Positions 5,693-8,651 of a stretch of DNA of 8,651 bases are shown here, one piece after another. Under the pieces are notes generated by a model, which saw only the letters and a program-made list of their open reading frames with translations, ran no database searches and was not told the origin of the DNA. Source of the stretch: an uncultured Collinsella sp. (GTDB lineage: Bacteria; Actinomycetota; Coriobacteriia; Coriobacteriales; Coriobacteriaceae). Numbering within the stretch: position 1 is the first letter of the stretch; each line of letters begins with the position of its first letter. The DNA lies in assembly GCA_900551185.1 (NCBI GenBank), contig URVF01000058.1, positions 1 to 8,651 of the forward strand, given 5' to 3'. Both the position numbers and the translations under genes were made by a program.

Positions 5693-6466
5693 TTACCAAC
5701 CGGTGTAGTAGTCGGTGGTTCCGGCAGCGCAGCCGGAGTCATAGACCTTGCAATCACCCTTGGAGCCCGTAAAGGTCGAGCCCTGGGCCATATCGCCCGC
5801 GGCAACAACGTAATAGCCGTCGGAATCGCGCCAGAAGCCCTCAGAATCCTGAGTCCATTCGCCCGTGCGATAGTGATAAAGCACATTGCTGCTGTAATAG
5901 GTCTCGCGGCGCCCGTTGTAGTTATTGACACCCGCAGAGCGCGTCAGGCCCGATCCGTTCGCGTAGGACGCGGCAGACGCGTAGGACGGAGTGTAACCGG
6001 CGTTGTAGTACGAAGCCTGGGCGACCTCGGCAGCCTCCGCCTCGGCGGCAGCCTCGAGCGCTTCGCGCTTGGCATCCTCAAGCGCAGTGCGCAGCTCATC
6101 GAGCTCGGTCGACTTGGCGTCGACCTCCCCCATCGTCAACAGGCTACCCGCGCCGTCGATACAACCCTGCAGCACAGCGCGCTCGTCATCCGTGGCATAG
6201 TCACCGTACATGTTCATGACAATCTGAGCGCGCATCTCCAGGGAATCGCGCTTGGCCTCCATCGAGGCGTTCCACTCCTGCATGGAACCATAACCATCGC
6301 CGCGATAGTCAACGGGCTGTACCAGCGTCGTCTCGGACGGCGTAGATCCAACCGTATCGGACAGTGTTGCGGCGTGGGCATCAGTTGCACCGGCACCCGC
6401 CAAAAGTGCCACGGTCAGAGCGGCGGAAAGGGCGGCGGCTTTCGGTTTTCGTGAATCGATCCTCAT
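5693..6466 (-). CDS. Secreted protein with helical segment and small C-terminal wall-associated-type domain
   Basis: The ATG at 6466 starts a 257-residue protein with a clear signal peptide: basic residues, the hydrophobic run AALTVALLAGAG, and likely cleavage after DAHA (residue 32). GGAGG lies about 10-11 nt upstream. Residues 62-150 are rich in Ala, Glu, Lys and Met and probably helical, with a likely coiled coil at about 115-150. A Tyr/Ser/Ala-rich linker follows (152-175). The C-terminal part runs from GRRETYYSSNVLYHYR through DGYYVVAAGDMAQGSTF to KVYDSGCAAGTTDYYTGW. That pattern resembles small domains found at the end of exported proteins of gut Firmicutes and Actinobacteria, possibly of the RlpA/3D double-psi barrel type; this is an inference. 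Two Cys (239, 246) could form a disulfide. Its function is unknown. The same frame stays open far upstream, but that extension is not coding by any sign I can see. Confidence 0.75.
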   Translation of the reverse strand: MRIDSRKPKAAALSAALTVALLAGAGATDAHAATLSDTVGSTPSETTLVQPVDYRGDGYGSMQEWNASMEAKRDSLEMRAQIVMNMYGDYATDDERAVLQGCIDGAGSLLTMGEVDAKSTELDELRTALEDAKREALEAAAEAEAAEVAQASYYNAGYTPSYASAASYANGSGLTRSAGVNNYNGRRETYYSSNVLYHYRTGEWTQDSEGFWRDSDGYYVVAAGDMAQGSTFTGSKGDCKVYDSGCAAGTTDYYTGW

Positions 6467-6631
6467 GTAGCTAGAAACCTCCGTAGTGCGTTTTTGCTGC
6501 GTTTGAGCTGCGTGTGATTCGATCGCGCTGCATAGTACCCCGAGCAAATCGCGACCTGCGGTTTTACTCAAAAGGCGCACGTCAATTGCGTAAAACTCAC
6601 ATCCTCTTAACAGGAGTTTTCCACATCTCGA

Positions 6632-6679
6632 TTGCATAAAGCATGCCAAAAACCCTGTTTTTGCACCCGCTCTATGCAA
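6632..6679. repeat. Nested inverted repeats upstream of the secreted protein gene
   Basis: The 312 bases between the secreted protein start and the sulfhydrylase stop hold no gene. Within them an outer pair TTGCATA (6632-6638) and TATGCAA (6673-6679) encloses an inner pair CAAAAAC (6647-6653) and GTTTTTG (6657-6663). A further pair, GTTTTAC (6561-6567) and GTAAAAC (6590-6596), lies closer to the secreted gene. They may be operator sites or a cruciform-prone region; no convincing -10/-35 pair was found beside them. Confidence 0.45.
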
Positions 6680-6718
6680 AAAAGGCGCCTGTGCAACCAT
6701 TGTTCGCACAGGCGCCTT
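6678..6718 (-). terminator. Strong intrinsic terminator of the sulfhydrylase gene
   Basis: A perfect 13-bp stem (6682-6694 with 6706-6718) closes an 11-nt loop, and on the minus strand six T residues (6683-6678) follow or merge with the stem base. It lies about 60 nt after the sulfhydrylase stop. A smaller hairpin, GCAAGG-N3-CCTTGC (6754-6768), precedes it without a T-run. It isolates the sulfhydrylase from the secreted protein gene downstream. Confidence 0.88.
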
Positions 6719-6778
6719 AAGCAGGCATTTTATGCAGTTATACCTATCGAGTCGCAAGGGGTCCTTGCACAAGTCGCC

Positions 6779-8089
6779 TTACTCGTCCAGCGCGGCGAAG
6801 GCCTGCTTCAGATCCCAAATGATATCCTCGGCGTTCTCGGTACCGATGGAAAGACGGATCGTGGAGGGCGTGATGTTCTGCTCGGCGAGCTCCTCGGCAG
6901 AGAGCTGGGAGTGCGTAGTGGTAGCCGGGTGCACGACGAGCGACTTGACGTCGGCCACGTTGGCGAGCAGCGAGAAGACCTGCAGATGGTCGATGAACTT
7001 CCAAGCTGCCTCCTGGCCACCCTTAATCTCAAAGGTAAAGATCGAGGCACCGCCGTTGGGGAAGTACTTCTGATAGAGCTCGTGATCGGGGTGCTCAGAC
7101 AGGCTCGGGTGGTTCACCTTGGCGACATGGCTATCACCAGCCAGGAACTCAACGACCTTCTTGGTGTTCTCGACATGACGGTCAACGCGCAGCGACAGAG
7201 TCTCGGTGCCCTGGAGCAGGATCCAAGCGTTGAACGGGCTGATGCAGGCGCCCTCGTCACGCAGCAGGATGGCGCGGACATAGGTTGCGAAGGCGGCGGG
7301 ACCGGCAGCCTCGGCAAACGAGACGCCATGGTAGGAGGGGTTGGGCTCGGCGATCTGCTCATACTTGCCGCTCGCCTTCCAATCGAAGTTACCGCCGTCG
7401 ACGATCACACCGCCCAGCGAGGTGCCGTGGCCGCCGATAAACTTGGTTGCGGAGTGGACGACGATGTTGGCACCATGCTCCAGCGGACGGAACAGATACG
7501 GGGTGCCGAAGGTGTTGTCGACGACAACCGGTAAACCGTGCTTCTTGGCGATCTCGGAGATGGCGTCGATATTGGGGATGTCAGAATTGGGGTTGCCGAG
7601 CGTCTCGAGGTAGATGACCGTGGTGTTGTCCTTGATGGCGCCCTCGACCTCGTCCAGGTTGTGGGCATCGACGAAGGTGGTCTCGACGCCAAACTGGGAG
7701 AGCGTATGCTCCAGCAGGTTGTAGGAGCCACCGTAGATGGTCTTCTGAGCCACCACGTGGTCACCGGCCTGGGCAAGAGCCTGCAGGGTATAGGTGATGG
7801 CAGCAGCACCGGAGGCGACGGCAAGACCTGCCACACCACCCTCGAGTGCGGCGATACGGTCCTCGAAGACGCCCTGGGTGGAGTTGGTCAGACGGCCGTA
7901 GATGTTACCGGCGTCGGCAAGACCAAAGCGGTCAGCGGCGTGCTGGGAGTTGCGGAACACATAGCTCGTGGTCTGGTAGATAGGCACGGCACGGGAGTCG
8001 GATGCAGGATCGGCGCTCTCCTGGCCAACGTGCAGCTGCAGGGTATCGAAACCAAAGGTGTGCTCGGGGTTGTTGATGAACTGGCTCAT
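6779..8089 (-). CDS. metY: O-acetylhomoserine aminocarboxypropyltransferase (O-acetylhomoserine sulfhydrylase)
   Basis: This 436-residue cytoplasmic enzyme is of the PLP-dependent Cys/Met metabolism family. It has the length typical of O-acetylhomoserine sulfhydrylases, longer than cystathionine gamma-synthases, and makes homocysteine directly from O-acetylhomoserine and sulfide. The PLP-binding Lys216 lies in HSATKFIGGHGTSLGG; the phosphate-binding YGR motif is at residues 64-66, and Asp191 (VVVDNTFGTP) should contact the pyridine nitrogen. The start is fixed by AAGGAG 6 nt before the ATG at 8089. Upstream lie a short Cys-containing leader ORF, a near-consensus promoter and a LysR-type site shared with a divergent regulator, so regulation by sulfur supply is likely. 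A strong terminator follows, making this a single-gene unit. Use of O-acetylserine or other nucleophiles cannot be excluded. Confidence 0.95.
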   Translation of the reverse strand: MSQFINNPEHTFGFDTLQLHVGQESADPASDSRAVPIYQTTSYVFRNSQHAADRFGLADAGNIYGRLTNSTQGVFEDRIAALEGGVAGLAVASGAAAITYTLQALAQAGDHVVAQKTIYGGSYNLLEHTLSQFGVETTFVDAHNLDEVEGAIKDNTTVIYLETLGNPNSDIPNIDAISEIAKKHGLPVVVDNTFGTPYLFRPLEHGANIVVHSATKFIGGHGTSLGGVIVDGGNFDWKASGKYEQIAEPNPSYHGVSFAEAAGPAAFATYVRAILLRDEGACISPFNAWILLQGTETLSLRVDRHVENTKKVVEFLAGDSHVAKVNHPSLSEHPDHELYQKYFPNGGASIFTFEIKGGQEAAWKFIDHLQVFSLLANVADVKSLVVHPATTTHSQLSAEELAEQNITPSTIRLSIGTENAEDIIWDLKQAFAALDE

Positions 8090-8144
8090 GATGATCTCCT
8101 TGATCGAACAAAAGTTAATAAATTAGAGAGAAGTAAGTCGCTGT

Positions 8145-8217
8145 CTCCTGATCACGCCGACGGGCGCAAACAGGAGCCCGGCATTCGTCTTGGTAAGCAT
8201 TTCATATGCGGGCCTCC
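8145..8217 (-). promoter_or_regulatory. Candidate attenuator in the metY leader: two mutually exclusive RNA pairings
   Basis: In the minus-strand transcript, GGAGGCCCG (8217-8209), which contains the leader-peptide ribosome binding site, can pair with CGGGCTCC (8180-8173) with one bulged G. The alternative is CTCCTG (8176-8171) with CAGGAG (8150-8145), topped by CGCC-CGTC-GGCG (8166-8155). Both use the CTCC at 8176-8173, so they exclude each other. The leader-peptide stop codon and second Cys codon lie inside the second hairpin, where a ribosome would disrupt it. No T-run follows, so any effect would be on Rho-dependent termination or translation. Confidence 0.5.
8152..8205 (-). CDS. Leader peptide (uORF) of metY, 17 residues
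   Basis: A perfect AAAGGAGG site (8213-8220), 7 nt upstream of the ATG at 8205, opens a reading frame MKCLPRRMPGSCLRPSA that stops at TGA (8152-8154). It lies about 62 nt after the predicted transcription start and 63 nt before the metY ATG. Four of its 17 residues contain sulfur (two Met, two Cys). The strength of its ribosome binding site, its place before a homocysteine-forming enzyme and its overlap with alternative hairpins suggest a regulatory leader. Cys-responsive short uORFs are known from mycobacteria, but I see no direct sequence match. Expression is a prediction. Confidence 0.6.
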   Translation of the reverse strand: MKCLPRRMPGSCLRPSA

Positions 8218-8273
8218 TTTCGCATCCCGGTTCCGTGGTCGGTTTAATTACCTACCGCCTTTGTGTGTTTTGA

Positions 8274-8302
8274 ATAGTACGAGCATTGTTTCGCTCGGTC
8301 AA
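8274..8302 (-). promoter_or_regulatory. Predicted metY promoter with palindrome in its spacer
   Basis: On the minus strand TTGACC (8297-8302) and TACTAT (8274-8279) are exactly 17 nt apart, a near-consensus housekeeping promoter. The start is expected near 8267, giving a leader of about 177 nt. The spacer holds an inverted repeat CGAGC-N8-GCTCG (8280-8297), a possible site for a second regulator that would block the polymerase. Confidence 0.7.
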
Positions 8303-8322
8303 TCACTTAAAAGCGCTAACCT

Positions 8323-8343
8323 GTTATCGGTTTTGTAGATAAC
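8323..8343. promoter_or_regulatory. LysR-type regulator binding site between metY and the regulator gene
   Basis: GTTATC-N9-GATAAC is a perfect 6-bp inverted repeat containing ATC-N9-GAT, that is T-N11-A, the classic LysR-family recognition pattern. Its centre (8333) lies about 66 bp upstream of the predicted metY start, the standard place for an activator-bound site in this family. It also lies 19 nt before the regulator's own ATG, where binding could repress its synthesis. Confidence 0.7.
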
Positions 8344-8362
8344 GCTCGAAAGGACGGCGCCG

Positions 8363-8611
8363 ATGACCCTCCAGCAGCTTCGTTTTCTGATCGCCGTGGC
8401 AGAGTCCGGCTCAATCAACGCCGCAGCTCAGCGCCTCTATACCGCTCAGTCCAACATCTCAAACGCCGTCAAAAGCCTGGAGCAGGAACTCCACCTGGAG
8501 ATCTTCACGCGCTCCAGCCGCGGCGTCACGCTCACCAACGACGGCACCGAGCTTTTGGGCTATGCGCGCCAGGTCGTAGAGCAGGCCGATATGCTCGAGG
8601 CCCGCTACGAG
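8363..8611 (+). CDS. LysR family transcriptional regulator (3' end missing)
   Basis: Only the first 83 residues are genomic; the contig ends here and the following LSLIHI is adapter-encoded. The fragment is a typical LysR N-terminal winged helix-turn-helix: MTLQQLRFLIAVAESGSINA leads into the helices AAQRLYTAQSNISNAVKSLE (recognition helix near residues 28-39). The wing region LEIFTRSSRGVTLTNDG and the start of the linker helix follow. AAAGGA lies 8 nt before the ATG. The gene is divergent from metY and shares with it a T-N11-A site, so it is probably the activator of metY, with a sulfur-pathway metabolite as effector. The effector domain is not in the window, so a CysB-like or other subgroup cannot be assigned. 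Confidence 0.9.
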
Positions 8612-8651
8612 CTGTCTCTTATACACATCTGACGCTGCCGACGATCTTACG
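8612..8651 (-). other. Nextera i5 adapter, reverse orientation (library artefact)
   Basis: The reverse complement of the Tn5 mosaic end occupies 8612-8630, the Nextera read-1 adapter 8631-8644, and seven bases of the same i5 index 8645-8651. Together with 1-49 it looks like a 40-bp terminal inverted repeat, but it is synthetic. Genomic sequence ends at 8611. Confidence 0.98.

Noticed and set aside
6632..7534. 300-codon plus-strand open frame opposite metY
   Set aside because: It is antisense to a clearly functional PLP enzyme gene and runs through the terminator hairpin; no domain is seen.
8090..8267. A SAM riboswitch in the metY leader
   Set aside because: I looked for the multi-stem SAM aptamer layout and found only the short leader ORF and two simple alternative pairings.
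1..8651. Perfect terminal inverted repeats of about 40 bp, as in a transposon or linear element
   Set aside because: They are the Illumina Nextera adapter with index, ending in the engineered Tn5 mosaic end.

Overview
This is an assembled contig from a high-GC bacterium with Illumina Nextera adapter sequence at both ends. Genuine genomic DNA runs only from about 50 to 8611. Base composition, gene style and the protein set suggest a gut Coriobacteriia, most likely a Collinsella-type genome. That is an inference from recognition, with no marker gene in the window to prove it. The two end genes are cut by library fragmentation, so they are not biological truncations.

Left part, all on the minus strand (50-3796). 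Reading in the direction of transcription: an aldo/keto reductase with a C-terminal pair of 4Fe-4S motifs (2606-3796), a Gfo/Idh/MocA oxidoreductase (1495-2514), a complete endonuclease IV, nfo (462-1328), and the N-terminus of an amino-acid-type ABC transporter lipoprotein (50-314) with its own promoter. An 85-nt stem-loop element occurs twice here, just upstream of the ribosome binding sites of the oxidoreductase and nfo. The two copies differ in the middle of the stem by compensatory changes, so the fold has been kept.

Middle (3797-5300). A C-terminal remnant of a cyclase-family protein (3959-4154) is preceded by a good ribosome binding site but needs a +1 frame change. An intrinsic terminator follows, lying almost on top of the ribosome binding site of a ketopantoate reductase-family gene (4276-5190, plus strand). 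That gene converges on a 68-residue membrane protein gene (5300-5506, minus), and a shared hairpin terminator separates them.

Right part (5693-8611). A secreted protein with a signal peptide, a helical Ala/Glu-rich segment and a small C-terminal domain (5693-6466, minus) precedes a 312-base gene-free stretch that holds a strong terminator and nested inverted repeats. Then come an O-acetylhomoserine sulfhydrylase (6779-8089, minus) and a divergent LysR-type regulator (8363-8611, plus, cut by the contig end).

The sulfhydrylase control region is the richest part of the window. It has a near-consensus promoter, a TATC-N9-GATA LysR-type site centred at about -66 of the predicted start, and a palindrome inside the promoter spacer. 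Its roughly 177-nt leader encodes a 17-residue peptide containing two Cys and two Met, on top of two mutually exclusive RNA pairings. This looks like LysR activation combined with leader-peptide attenuation of a sulfur-assimilation gene, and it is the best candidate here for an undescribed regulatory system.
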